Shown: positions 30,124-37,535 of the stretch, piece by piece
Position numbering within the stretch: the stretch's first letter is position 1
Layout: the number at the start of each line of letters is the position of its first letter
Assembly (NCBI RefSeq): GCF_000719705.1
Contig: NZ_JOHO01000033.1
Location: 10,492-74,491, forward strand
DNA: 64,000 nucleotides
Direction: 5' to 3'
Source of the DNA: Streptomyces sp. NRRL S-350
Lineage (GTDB): Bacteria; Actinomycetota; Actinomycetes; Streptomycetales; Streptomycetaceae
The notes under the pieces: generated by a model
Told to the model about the DNA's origin: nothing
The model's database searches: none
What the model saw: the letters and a program-made list of their open reading frames with translations, nothing else
Made by a program: the position numbers and the translations under genes

Positions 30124-31076
30124 GCAATGCAATCGACCAGACGCGACGGATGCTGTCGCTGGTCACCTACCTGCGCGAGCGGCCCGGGGCCGAGGTCGCC
30201 GAGGTCGCCCGGGCCTTCGGGATCAGTGAGCGCGAGCTGATCGCGGACCTCAACGTGCTGCCGATGTGCGGCACCAGCTTCCGCGGCGGCGACCTGCTCG
30301 ACATCGACACCGACGGTGAGCGGATCTGGTGGCACAACGTCGACGACGTGGCCCAGCCGCTGCGGCTGGCCGCCGACGAGGCGACCGCACTGCTGGTGGC
30401 CGCCCGTGCGGTGGCCGGGCTGCCCGGGCTGCGGGCCGGGGACCGGGAGGCGCTCACCCGGGCCGTCGCCAAGATCGAGAACGCGGCGGGGGAGAGCGCC
30501 GAGGGCAGCGCCCGGGTCGGCGTGACCTTCGAGGCCGAGAGCCACGTCTTCGCCGACATCGACCGCGCGCTCAGCGAGGGCCGCCGGCTCTGGCTGCGCT
30601 ACTACTCGCACGGACGCGGCGGGATGACCGAGCGCGAGGTCGACCCGATCCGGCTGCTCACCGAGGGCCACACCTACCTCGAAGCCTGGTGCCGCACCTC
30701 CGAGGACCACCGGATGTTCCGGCTGGACCGGGTCGCCGAGATCCGCGTCCTGGACGTTCCGGCCGACCCGCCCCGGCGCGAGCCGCGCGACCTGAGCGGC
30801 GGGCTGGTCAACCCGGCGGCGGACGACCCCGAGGTGGTGGTCGAGGTCTCCTCCGGCGGACGCTGGGTGGCCGAGTACTACACCCACGACCGGGCCGAGG
30901 AACTGCCCGACGGCGGACTGCGGATCACCCTGCGCAGCGCCGACCCCTCCCAGCTGCGCCCGCTGGCGCTCCGGCTGGGCCGGGACGGCCGGATCGTCTC
31001 ACCGCCCGAACTGGCCGAGCAGGCGCGCGCGGCCGCGCGGCAGGCGCTGGCCGCCTACGGGGAGGGGCAGGTCTGA
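30120..31076 (+). CDS. pafC: WYL-domain transcriptional regulator PafC
   Basis: A 318-residue partner of PafB with the same architecture: winged helix (LSLVTYLRERPGAEVAEVARAFGISERELIADLNVL), WYL domain (RRLWLRYYSHGRGGMTEREVDPIRLLTEGHTYLEAWCRTSEDHRMFRLDRV in the middle third) and a C-terminal WCX domain. ATG 30120 overlaps the pafB stop by 4 bases, so the two are translated in step as expected for a heterodimer. Confidence 0.94.
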   Translation: MSNAIDQTRRMLSLVTYLRERPGAEVAEVARAFGISERELIADLNVLPMCGTSFRGGDLLDIDTDGERIWWHNVDDVAQPLRLAADEATALLVAARAVAGLPGLRAGDREALTRAVAKIENAAGESAEGSARVGVTFEAESHVFADIDRALSEGRRLWLRYYSHGRGGMTEREVDPIRLLTEGHTYLEAWCRTSEDHRMFRLDRVAEIRVLDVPADPPRREPRDLSGGLVNPAADDPEVVVEVSSGGRWVAEYYTHDRAEELPDGGLRITLRSADPSQLRPLALRLGRDGRIVSPPELAEQARAAARQALAAYGEGQV

Positions 31077-31079
31077 GCG

Positions 31080-31310
31080 GTGGAACCCGGGACCAGATTC
31101 AAGGTGTACTGCTCGGAGTGCCGGGAGAAGGTCGAGCTCGCGGCCGAGGAGTTCCGGCTGACGCTCGGCCGCACCCCGGCCCAGGCGCACTACAGCTTCG
31201 GCTGCCCCCGGTGCGGGGCGGCGGTGCGCAAGCCGGCCGGGGAGAAGATCGTCGAGGCGCTCACCGGGGCCGGGGTCCGCACCATGCGGCTCGTCCCGGT
31301 CGAGGGGTAA
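31080..31310 (+). CDS. Small two-CxxC zinc-ribbon-like protein
   Basis: A 76-residue protein I cannot name. It has CSEC (about residues 10-13) and CPRC (about 41-44), an arrangement that would bind one zinc ion in a ribbon. The spacer contains LAAEEFRLTLG and the C-terminus is a helix then a strand. GTG 31080 lies 3 bases after the pafC stop, so it is probably co-transcribed and translated with pafBC. The two CxxC motifs and operon position argue that the gene is real. Confidence 0.65.
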   Translation: MEPGTRFKVYCSECREKVELAAEEFRLTLGRTPAQAHYSFGCPRCGAAVRKPAGEKIVEALTGAGVRTMRLVPVEG

Positions 31311-31318
31311 CGCCCGGG

Positions 31319-31324
31319 TAGGGT
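31319..31324 (+). promoter_or_regulatory. -10 box TAGGGT before the small membrane protein gene
   Basis: TAGGGT ends 7 bases before ATG 31332 with no ribosome-binding site between, predicting a leaderless transcript. Confidence 0.4.
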
Positions 31325-31331
31325 GGGGCCC

Positions 31332-31511
31332 ATGTCCTGGATGCTCGTCGCCGCCGTCCTCCTCGCCACCGCGGGCCTGCTGGTCCTCGGGGTGCTCGCG
31401 ATCCGGCTGTGGCTGGACGTCCGGGCGCTCGCCAAGGGCGTGGACACGGCCTCGCGGGCGCTGGCCGCGGCGGCCGGGGAGCTGGCGGACGCGGTGCCGA
31501 GCCGGGGCTGA
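31332..31511 (+). CDS. Small single-pass membrane protein
   Basis: A 59-residue protein with one transmembrane helix (about residues 3-26, WMLVAAVLLATAGLLVLGVLAIRLWLDV) and an Ala-rich amphipathic C-terminal helix, recalling TatA or DivIVA-associated micropeptides in layout but not in sequence. It has no known family that I recognise. Support comes from the clear -10 spacing, the position upstream of tatA and the protein-like composition. Confidence 0.55.
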   Translation: MSWMLVAAVLLATAGLLVLGVLAIRLWLDVRALAKGVDTASRALAAAAGELADAVPSRG

Positions 31512-31830
31512 ACCGGGGCTGAAACGGGGCTGGACCGAGCCGGGTGGGTTCCGGGGCGCGGCCGGGGCGGGCGAGACCCGGGGCCGAAAGGCGCGGCCGA
31601 GACGCGGGGCGGGCCGCCCTGACGGCCCTCGACCGGTCGGCCCGGCGGAGCCTTCGGCGGTACGGGGCTGCTGCGCAAGGGCAGGGGCGGGTTACGCTCT
31701 CAGTCGGCTCCCGAACCGGGTACGGGGGGCCGCTGTCCTGTTCGGGCGGTCGTCGTCGGGGCGTCATCCGCAGCGGTTACCATCCGCAGCGGACGGCCCG
31801 TCGGGCCGCCATGAGTGAAGGTGGTCGCGC
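31512..31830 (+). other. Intergenic region upstream of tatA
   Basis: This 319-base stretch has no gene that I can support. It begins with three near-copies of CCGGGGCTGAA (31502-31535), the first covering the preceding stop codon. Near tatA it has a 12-base direct repeat CATCCGCAGCGG at 31765-31776 and 31781-31792, which may bracket the tatA promoter. Confidence 0.5.
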
Positions 31831-32133
31831 ATGCGCATCTCGATGACCGCGATCGTGGTGATCGTGGTTCTTGCCATCGTGCTGTTCGGAGCCAAGCGGC
31901 TGCCGGACCTGGCGCGCTCGCTGGGACAGTCGCTGCGGATCCTGAAGAGCGAGGCCAAGGCCATGCGTTCGGACGGCGAACCCGAGGAACAGCCCGCTCC
32001 GGCGCGGGCGGACGGCGCCGTGCCGCCCGTGGAGCGTACCGTCCAGGCCGCTCCGGGCGCCTCGGCCACGGCCCGTCCGGTGGCCGACCCCGCCACCGGG
32101 CCGTCCGCGCCCGACGGCGAACGCCCGCGCTGA
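31831..32133 (+). CDS. tatA: Sec-independent translocase subunit TatA
   Basis: A 100-residue TatA: a short N-terminal transmembrane helix (about residues 5-18), the FGAKRLPDLARSLGQSLRIL hinge and amphipathic helix, then an Ala/Pro-rich disordered tail. It oligomerises to form the translocation pathway for folded, twin-arginine-bearing proteins. ATG 31831 has GAAGGTGG upstream; starting at Met5 is an alternative. tatC follows 67 bases downstream. Confidence 0.93.
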   Translation: MRISMTAIVVIVVLAIVLFGAKRLPDLARSLGQSLRILKSEAKAMRSDGEPEEQPAPARADGAVPPVERTVQAAPGASATARPVADPATGPSAPDGERPR

Positions 32134-32200
32134 GCATGGCGCACGCGACCACGGAGGCCCGTCGACCGGCGGGCCCCGACGCACGAGTTGAGGACCGGGG

Positions 32201-33142
32201 TTGAGCAAGCTCTCCAAGGCGCCGAAGGCGGCAAAGGATCCTGAGGGGCGGATGGCCCTCGCCGACCACCTGCGGGAACTGCGCAACCGCGTGGTCAAGT
32301 CGGTCCTGGCGATCGTGGTCTTCACGATCGTCGCGGCGGTCTACCACAAGCAGCTGGAGAACTTCCTCCTCCAGCCGCTGCCGCAGTGCGACAAGGCGAA
32401 CGCGGGCCAGTTCCACGGGCGTTGCGCGCAGGTGTCCAACATCGGCCTCACCGCGGGCTTCAACTGGATGCTGAAGGTCGCGCTTACGGCGGGCGTGGTC
32501 GCGGCCGTCCCGGTCTGGCTGTACCAGGTGTGGGCCTTCGTGGCGCCCGGTCTGCACCGGCACGAGAAGAAGTACACGGTCATCTTCATGGTCTGCGGCG
32601 CCCCGCTGTTCCTGGCGGGCGTGGCCTGTGCCTTCCTGGTGATGCCGACCACCGTCGAGGTGCTGATCTCGTTCACACCGGACACCACGACGCCGATCCT
32701 GCCGCCCGAGGACTACTTCGACATCGCCACCCGGATGGTGCTGGTCTTCGGCCTGGCCTTCGAGTTCCCGCTGCTGCTGGTGATGCTCAACCTGGTCGGC
32801 ATCGTGAGCGGCAAGCGGCTGCTCGGCTGGTGGCGCGGCATGGTCATGGGCATCACGGTATTCGCCGCCTTCGCCACCCCGAGTGCCGATCCGATCAGCA
32901 TGCTGATCCTGGCCGCGCCGATCTGGGCGCTGTACTTCGCCGCCGTGATCATCGCGATCGCGTCCGACAAGCGCAGGGCGCGCCGCAACCCGGACGCCCA
33001 GCTGGACGACGAGGAGGCCTCGCACCTGGACCTCAGCGTCCAGGCGGTGGGCGGGGTGGAGAGCGTCCGGGCGTCGGCGACTCCGACGGCCGGTGCCCCG
33101 GTGCCGGCCGCCCGGCACGAGCAGATGGACGACATCACCTGA
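32201..33142 (+). CDS. tatC: Sec-independent translocase subunit TatC
   Basis: A 313-residue six-pass membrane protein that recognises the twin-arginine signal. Conserved pieces include MALADHLRELRNRVVKSV at the cytosolic N-terminus, FVAPGLHRHEKKY with the functionally important Glu, and FEFPLLLVMLNLVGIVS. It starts at TTG 32201, with GAGGA 7 bases upstream; the first in-frame ATG would remove most of the N-terminal recognition region. The C-terminal 60 residues are disordered. It ends before a hairpin plus T-run, beyond which the accessory block begins. Confidence 0.94.
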   Translation: MSKLSKAPKAAKDPEGRMALADHLRELRNRVVKSVLAIVVFTIVAAVYHKQLENFLLQPLPQCDKANAGQFHGRCAQVSNIGLTAGFNWMLKVALTAGVVAAVPVWLYQVWAFVAPGLHRHEKKYTVIFMVCGAPLFLAGVACAFLVMPTTVEVLISFTPDTTTPILPPEDYFDIATRMVLVFGLAFEFPLLLVMLNLVGIVSGKRLLGWWRGMVMGITVFAAFATPSADPISMLILAAPIWALYFAAVIIAIASDKRRARRNPDAQLDDEEASHLDLSVQAVGGVESVRASATPTAGAPVPAARHEQMDDIT

Positions 33143-33161
33143 GCCGCCGGGCTCCGAGGAG

Positions 33162-33204
33162 GCCCCGGTCCGTCGCTTTCGAGCAGCGGATCGGGGCTTT
33201 TCGC
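33162..33204 (+). terminator. Terminator after tatC
   Basis: GCCCCGGTCCG pairs with CGGATCGGGGC across a short loop (one G-T wobble) and is followed by TTTT, an unusually classical intrinsic terminator for this genome. Confidence 0.75.
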
Positions 33205-33237
33205 TGGTCGAGGCTGCCAAGGTTCCCGGCGGTGGTC

Positions 33238-33266
33238 TTGGCAGGGCAGATGGCATGTGACATATT
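33238..33266 (+). promoter_or_regulatory. Promoter of the hydroxyproline dehydrogenase operon, leaderless
   Basis: TTGGCA (33238-33243) and CATATT (33261-33266) are 17 bases apart. The expected transcription start coincides with GTG 33273, and there is no ribosome-binding site, so the mRNA is predicted to be leaderless. Operator A overlaps the -10. Confidence 0.55.
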
Positions 33267-33269
33267 ACT
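33256..33269 (+). promoter_or_regulatory. Operator A (GntR-type regulon element)
   Basis: TGTGACATATTACT. Its complement AGTAATATGTCACA matches 11 of 14 positions of the perfect dyad at 58577-58590. It covers the -10 and start point of the dehydrogenase operon, the position expected for a repressor. Confidence 0.6.
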
Positions 33270-33272
33270 GGC

Positions 33273-34433
33273 GTGCTGAAGACCGAGAGACTCCCCCTGG
33301 ACGTCGTCGTGGTCGGCGCCGGCGTGGTCGGCGCCGCCTGCGCCTACTACGCCGCCCGCGCCGGCCTCGCCGTCACCGTGGTGGACCGCGGACCGGTGGC
33401 CGGCGGAACCACCGGCGCGGGCGAGGGAAACCTGCTGGTCTCCGACAAGGAACCCGGGCCCGAGCTCGACCTCGCCCTGCTCAGCGTCCGGCTCTGGCGC
33501 GAGCTCGCCGAGGACCTCGGCGCGGCCGTCGAGTTCGAGCCCAAGGGCGGTGTGGTGGTCGCCTCCACCGCCGCCGGGCAGGAGGCGCTGCGGGCCTTCG
33601 CCGCCGGGCAGGCCGCCGCCGGGGTGGCCGCCGAGGAAGTGCCCGGCGAGCGGCTCCGGGAGCTGGAGCCACACCTCGCCCCCGGCCTGGCCGGCGGCTT
33701 CCACTACCCGCAGGACGCCCAGGTCCAGCCCGCCCTGGCCGCCGCCCACCTGCTGCGCGAAGCCCGCCGGATGGGCGCCGAGCTGATCACCGGGGAGCAC
33801 GTGACCGCCGTCGACCGGGGGCCGGACGGCGCCGTGCGCGGCGTACGGACCGACCGCCGCCGACTGGCCGCGTCCGCCCTGGTGAACGCGGCCGGCACCT
33901 GGGGCGGCGAGCTGGCCGCGCTGGCCGGCGTGGACCTGCCCGTGATGCCCCGGCGGGGATTCGTCCTGGTCACCGAGCCGCTGCCGCGAGTCGTCCGGCA
34001 CAAGGTCTACGCCGCCGACTACGTCGCCAACGTCGCCAGCGGCTCGGCCGGACTGGAGACCTCCGCCGTGATCGAGGGAACCCCGGGCGGGCCGGTGCTG
34101 ATCGGCGCCAGCCGCGAGCGCGTCGGCTTCGACCGCACGCTCTCCCAGGAGGTGCTGCGCCGCCTGGCCGGCCAGGCCGCGGAACTCTTCCCGGTGCTCG
34201 CCGACGTCACCGTCATGCGCGCCTACCGGGGCTTCCGCCCCTACCTGCCGGACCACCTGCCGGCCATCGGCGCCGACCCCCGGGTGCCCGGGCTGTACCA
34301 CGCCTGCGGGCACGAGGGGGCCGGCATCGGGCTCGCCCCGGCGACCGGTCTCCTGATCAGCGAGCAACTCGCCGGCAAGCAGCCGGAGCTGGACCTCGCA
34401 CCGTTCCGCCCGGACCGGTTCCCGGCGGGGTGA
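33273..34433 (+). CDS. D-hydroxyproline dehydrogenase FAD subunit (HcnC/LhpB-like)
   Basis: A 386-residue D-amino-acid-oxidase-fold flavoprotein. The N-terminal FAD site is VVVVGAGVVGAACAYYAARAGL (GAGVVG at 15-20), followed by GGTTGAGEGN. The C-terminus has YRGFRPYLPDHLPAIGADPRVPGLYHACGHEGAGIGLAPATG, typical of the family. With the next two genes it forms a predicted three-subunit dehydrogenase like HcnABC or LhpBEF, which oxidises cis-4-hydroxy-D-proline to Delta1-pyrroline-4-hydroxy-2-carboxylate. GTG 33273 follows the -10 box directly. Opine or hydrogen cyanide (glycine) oxidation are alternatives for the family, but the neighbours point to hydroxyproline. Confidence 0.85.
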   Translation: MLKTERLPLDVVVVGAGVVGAACAYYAARAGLAVTVVDRGPVAGGTTGAGEGNLLVSDKEPGPELDLALLSVRLWRELAEDLGAAVEFEPKGGVVVASTAAGQEALRAFAAGQAAAGVAAEEVPGERLRELEPHLAPGLAGGFHYPQDAQVQPALAAAHLLREARRMGAELITGEHVTAVDRGPDGAVRGVRTDRRRLAASALVNAAGTWGGELAALAGVDLPVMPRRGFVLVTEPLPRVVRHKVYAADYVANVASGSAGLETSAVIEGTPGGPVLIGASRERVGFDRTLSQEVLRRLAGQAAELFPVLADVTVMRAYRGFRPYLPDHLPAIGADPRVPGLYHACGHEGAGIGLAPATGLLISEQLAGKQPELDLAPFRPDRFPAG

Positions 34434-34470
34434 GACCTCCGGCCCGGCAGAGGGACCGGGCCCGTAGGGG

Positions 34471-34542
34471 ATGCCGTCCCGCATGCCGTCCCCTTGCCGT
34501 CCCGCATGCCGTCCGTATGCCGTCCGTATGTCGTCCCGCATG
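34471..34542 (+). repeat. Six tandem 11-12-bp units between dehydrogenase subunits
   Basis: Imperfect copies of ATGCCGTCCCGC run head to tail between the FAD-subunit stop and the 2Fe-2S-subunit start. They would form many alternative reading frames and weak hairpins. No spacers separate them. Confidence 0.8.
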
Positions 34543-34572
34543 GGATCCCGTCCTGGATTGGAGAAGCCGCCG

Positions 34573-34890
34573 ATGCGCCGCCGCACCCCCGCCGAACTGG
34601 TCGAGGCCGAGCCCGGGCCCGCCCACCACATCGACTTCGACGGGCGGCCCGTACCCGCGCTGCCCGGGCAGTCGATCGCCGCCGCGCTGTGGGCCGACGG
34701 CGTGCTCGCCTGGCGCACCACGCGGGTGGGCGGGAAGCCGCGCGGGGCGTTCTGCGGGATCGGCGCCTGCTTCGACTGCCTGGCCACCGTCAACGGCCGC
34801 CCCAACCAGCGCACCTGTCTGCTCCCTGCCGAGTCCGGCACCACCGTCACCACCCAGGAGGGCCACGGCCGTGCCGACCTCGCCGTCTGA
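34573..34890 (+). CDS. D-hydroxyproline dehydrogenase 2Fe-2S subunit (HcnA-like)
   Basis: A 105-residue plant-type ferredoxin-domain subunit. The cluster ligands are in FCGIGACFDC (Cys61, Cys66, Cys69) and TCLLP (Cys82). The N-terminal HHIDFDGRPVPALPGQSIAAAL is the ubiquitin-like ferredoxin fold start. It should carry electrons between the two flavin subunits. ATG 34573 is set by the family start; upstream in-frame codons only translate the tandem repeat. Its end overlaps the next gene by 20 bases. Confidence 0.85.
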   Translation: MRRRTPAELVEAEPGPAHHIDFDGRPVPALPGQSIAAALWADGVLAWRTTRVGGKPRGAFCGIGACFDCLATVNGRPNQRTCLLPAESGTTVTTQEGHGRADLAV

Positions 34891-36352
34891 GCCCCACGAG
34901 GGCCACCAGGGCCACCAGGGCCGCGAGACCCACCGGGCGCACGAGACCCATGGGGGGCGCCAGGCCTTCGAGTCACTGCCCTACGACCTCGCGGTGGTCG
35001 GGGCCGGTCCGGCCGGGCTCGCCGCCGCCGTCACCGCCGCCGACCTCGGGCTGCGCTGCGTCCTGCTGGACGGCGGGCAGAGCACCGGCGGGCAGTACTA
35101 CCGCCACCCGGCGGCCGGGCTCGGCGCGGCCCGCCCGGACCGGCTGCACCACCACTGGTCCGCCTACACCGGCCTGGCCGACCGGCTCGCCGCCCACGAG
35201 CGGGCCGGGCAGGCCGCCTTCCGCGGCGGACACCAGGTCTGGGCGCTGGAGCGCACCGGACAGGGCTTCGCGGTGCACGTCACACGCGGGCCGGAGAGCA
35301 CCGACCGGGCCACCGTCCGGGCCCGGGCGGTGCTGCTCGCCACCGGCGCGTACGAGCGGCAGCTGCCGTTCCCGGGCTGGACCCTGCCCGGGGTGGTCAC
35401 CGCAGGCGGCGCCCAGGCGATGCTCAAGGCCGGGCTGGTGCTGCCGGGGCGGCGGATCGTGGTCGCCGGGAGCGGGCCGCTGCTGCTCGCGGCGGCGTCC
35501 TCGCTGGTCACCGCCGGTGCCCAGGTGCCCGCCGTGGTCGAGGCCACCGCCTACCTCGGGTACGCGCGCCGCCCGGGCGTGCTGGCGGGCGTCCCCGGCA
35601 AGCTGGTCGAAGGCGCCGGGCACGGCGGCGCGCTGCTGCGGCACGGCGTCCGGCTGCGTCCGCGCAGCGCCGTGGTCGAGGCGCACGGGACGGACCGGGT
35701 CACCGGGGTCACCGTGGCCCGGTTGGACGCCGACTGGCGGCCGGTGCCCGGCACCGGGCGCCGGATCGACTGCGACGCGGTCGCGGTCGGCCACGGCCTG
35801 CTGCCGCAGATCGACCTGGCCGTCGAACTGGGCGCGCGGACCCGGACCGGACCGGACGGCGCCGTCGCGCTGGAGACCGACGCCCGGCTGCGCACCAGCG
35901 TGCCCGGCCTCTGGTCGGCGGGGGAGACCAACGGCGTCGGCGGCGCCGACCTGGCCCTCGCGGAGGGCGAGCTGGCCGCGCACGCGGTGGCCGGAGCGCT
36001 GCCGAGGGCCGCACTGCTGCGCCGCCGCACGCGGCTGCGGGCCTTCGCCGAGCTGATGGCCGCCGCGCACCGGCCGGGGCCGGGGTGGACGGGGTGGCTG
36101 CGCCCGGACACCGACGTGTGCCGGTGCGAGGAGGTGACGGTCGCCGCGGTCCGGGAGGCCGTGGACGAGCTGGGCGCGGGCGATCCGCGCACCGTCAAGC
36201 TGCTCACCCGGGCCGGGATGGGCTGGTGTCAGGGGCGGATGTGCGGTCCGGCCGTGGCCTGCCTGGCCGGCCCGGGTGAGCCGGGGCCGGACCGGCGGCC
36301 GCTGGGCTGTCCGGTGCCGCTCTCGCAACTGGCGGCCGGGCCGTCCGACTAG
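34871..36352 (+). CDS. D-hydroxyproline dehydrogenase FAD/NAD-binding subunit with BFD-like domain (HcnB-like)
   Basis: A 493-residue flavoprotein. The N-terminus is a His/Gly/Glu-rich repeat (EGHQGHQGRETHRAHETHGG) not expected in the family. The FAD site VVGAGPAGLAAAV (GAGPAG at 44-49) is followed by a second dinucleotide fold (RRIVVAGSGPLLLAAAS). The C-terminal BFD-like [2Fe-2S] domain has CRCEEV (Cys417, Cys419) and CQGRMC (Cys453, Cys458). GTG 34871 is preceded by AGGAGGG and lies inside the 2Fe-2S subunit gene, so the two are coupled. With its partners it is predicted to pass electrons from D-hydroxyproline to the respiratory chain. Confidence 0.85.
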   Translation: MPTSPSEPHEGHQGHQGRETHRAHETHGGRQAFESLPYDLAVVGAGPAGLAAAVTAADLGLRCVLLDGGQSTGGQYYRHPAAGLGAARPDRLHHHWSAYTGLADRLAAHERAGQAAFRGGHQVWALERTGQGFAVHVTRGPESTDRATVRARAVLLATGAYERQLPFPGWTLPGVVTAGGAQAMLKAGLVLPGRRIVVAGSGPLLLAAASSLVTAGAQVPAVVEATAYLGYARRPGVLAGVPGKLVEGAGHGGALLRHGVRLRPRSAVVEAHGTDRVTGVTVARLDADWRPVPGTGRRIDCDAVAVGHGLLPQIDLAVELGARTRTGPDGAVALETDARLRTSVPGLWSAGETNGVGGADLALAEGELAAHAVAGALPRAALLRRRTRLRAFAELMAAAHRPGPGWTGWLRPDTDVCRCEEVTVAAVREAVDELGAGDPRTVKLLTRAGMGWCQGRMCGPAVACLAGPGEPGPDRRPLGCPVPLSQLAAGPSD

Positions 36353-36450
36353 CGGGCTCGACCGCCCAAGGGCGGCCGTGCGCGCGATGGCGTTCGACCG
36401 CAGAACGGCGGCCGCGCGCCGACCGGCAGCCCTTCCGTGGAACGGGCGGG

Positions 36451-36470
36451 CCGGAGACCCTTGTCTCCGG
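36451..36470 (+). terminator. Hairpin at the end of the dehydrogenase operon
   Basis: CCGGAGAC and GTCTCCGG pair perfectly around CCTT. It overlaps the -35 of the next promoter, so it may end the upstream transcript, affect the next promoter, or both. Confidence 0.5.
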
Positions 36471-36488
36471 CCTGTCCGCTCCTATAAA
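36461..36488 (+). promoter_or_regulatory. Promoter of the deaminase-epimerase operon
   Basis: TTGTCT (36461-36466) and TATAAA (36483-36488, within TATAAAAT) are 16 bases apart. AAGGAG at 36504-36509 serves the GTG at 36515. The A/T-rich -10 stands out in this genome. Confidence 0.65.
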
Positions 36489-36496
36489 ATGTCACA
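36483..36496 (+). promoter_or_regulatory. Operator B (GntR-type regulon element)
   Basis: TATAAAATGTCACA matches 12 of 14 positions of the dyad at 58577-58590 and lies exactly over the -10 and start point of the deaminase promoter. Confidence 0.65.
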
Positions 36497-36514
36497 CCTC
36501 ACCAAGGAGTCCAC

Positions 36515-37423
36515 GTGTCCATCACCCCGCACGACACCACCCGCCCCTGGCGCGGCATCATGGTCGCCACCACGATCCCGCTGCGCCCGGACCACTCCGT
36601 CGACTACGACGCCTACGCCGAACACGTCCGCTGGCTGATCGACTCCGGTTGCGAAGGCGTCGTCCCCAACGGCTCGCTGGGCGAGTACCAGACGCTCACC
36701 GCCGAGGAGCGCGCCCGGGTCGTCGAGGTCGCGGTCGAGGCGGCCGGCGACGGCTCCCGGGTCATGCCCGGCGTGGCCGCGTACGGCAGCGCCGAATCCC
36801 GCCGCTGGGCCGAGCAGGCCGCCGAGGCCGGCGCCGGCTCCGTCCTGCTGCTGCCGCCGAACGCCTACCGGGCCGACCACGACTCGGTGCGCGCGCACTA
36901 CGCCGAGGTGGCCCGGGCGGGCCTGCCGATCGTCGCGTACAACAACCCGATCGACACCAAGGTGGACCTCGTCCCCGGGCTGCTCGCCCGACTCCACGCG
37001 GACGGTTCGATCGTCGCGGTCAAGGAGTTCAGCGGGGACGTCCGCCGCGCGTACGAGATCGCCGAACTGGCCCCCGGGCTGGACCTGCTGATCGGCGCCG
37101 ACGACGTGCTGCTGGAACTGGCGCTGGCGGGCGCGGTCGGCTGGATCGCCGGCTACCCGAACGCGCTGCCGGCGGCCTCGGTGGCGCTCTACGACGCGGC
37201 CGTCAAGCACGACCTGGAGACGGCGCTGCCGCTGTACAAGTCGCTGCACTCGCTGCTGCGCTGGGACTCCAAGACCGAGTTCGTCCAGGCCATCAAGCTC
37301 TCCATGGACATCGCCGGGCGCCCCGGCGGGCCGGTCCGGGCGCCGCGCCGGCCGCTCACCCCGGAGACCGAGGCGGCCGTGCGCGCGGCCACCGAGAAGG
37401 CGCTGGCCGACGGCCTCGTCTGA
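36515..37423 (+). CDS. DapA-family Delta1-pyrroline-4-hydroxy-2-carboxylate deaminase
   Basis: A 302-residue aldolase/dehydratase barrel of the dihydrodipicolinate synthase family. Lys170 in VAVKEFSGD is the Schiff-base lysine and Tyr142 in AYNNP the proton shuttle; GSLGEYQTL replaces the GTTGE of true DapA. Biosynthetic DapA genes are not found in such a setting. Between a hydroxyproline dehydrogenase and an epimerase, this enzyme is expected to convert the pyrroline product to 2-oxoglutarate semialdehyde with loss of ammonia (LhpC-type). It has a strong promoter with operator B. Confidence 0.85.
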   Translation: MSITPHDTTRPWRGIMVATTIPLRPDHSVDYDAYAEHVRWLIDSGCEGVVPNGSLGEYQTLTAEERARVVEVAVEAAGDGSRVMPGVAAYGSAESRRWAEQAAEAGAGSVLLLPPNAYRADHDSVRAHYAEVARAGLPIVAYNNPIDTKVDLVPGLLARLHADGSIVAVKEFSGDVRRAYEIAELAPGLDLLIGADDVLLELALAGAVGWIAGYPNALPAASVALYDAAVKHDLETALPLYKSLHSLLRWDSKTEFVQAIKLSMDIAGRPGGPVRAPRRPLTPETEAAVRAATEKALADGLV

Positions 37424-37535
37424 GCTCCCCCGGACGACCCGGCCCGGGGCCGGGTCCTCGGACCCTCCGGCCGGCTGCGGGGGCAGCCGGCCAGGCCCAC
37501 ACCGACCATCCGAACCTGTACGGGAGTTGTGACCC

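Noticed and set aside
33273..36352. Hydrogen cyanide synthase (hcnABC)
   Set aside because: The three subunits have this fold, but the adjacent epimerase, deaminase and semialdehyde dehydrogenase point to hydroxyproline oxidation.
36515..37423. Lysine-biosynthetic dihydrodipicolinate synthase
   Set aside because: The substrate loop differs from true DapA and the gene is embedded in a catabolic cluster.
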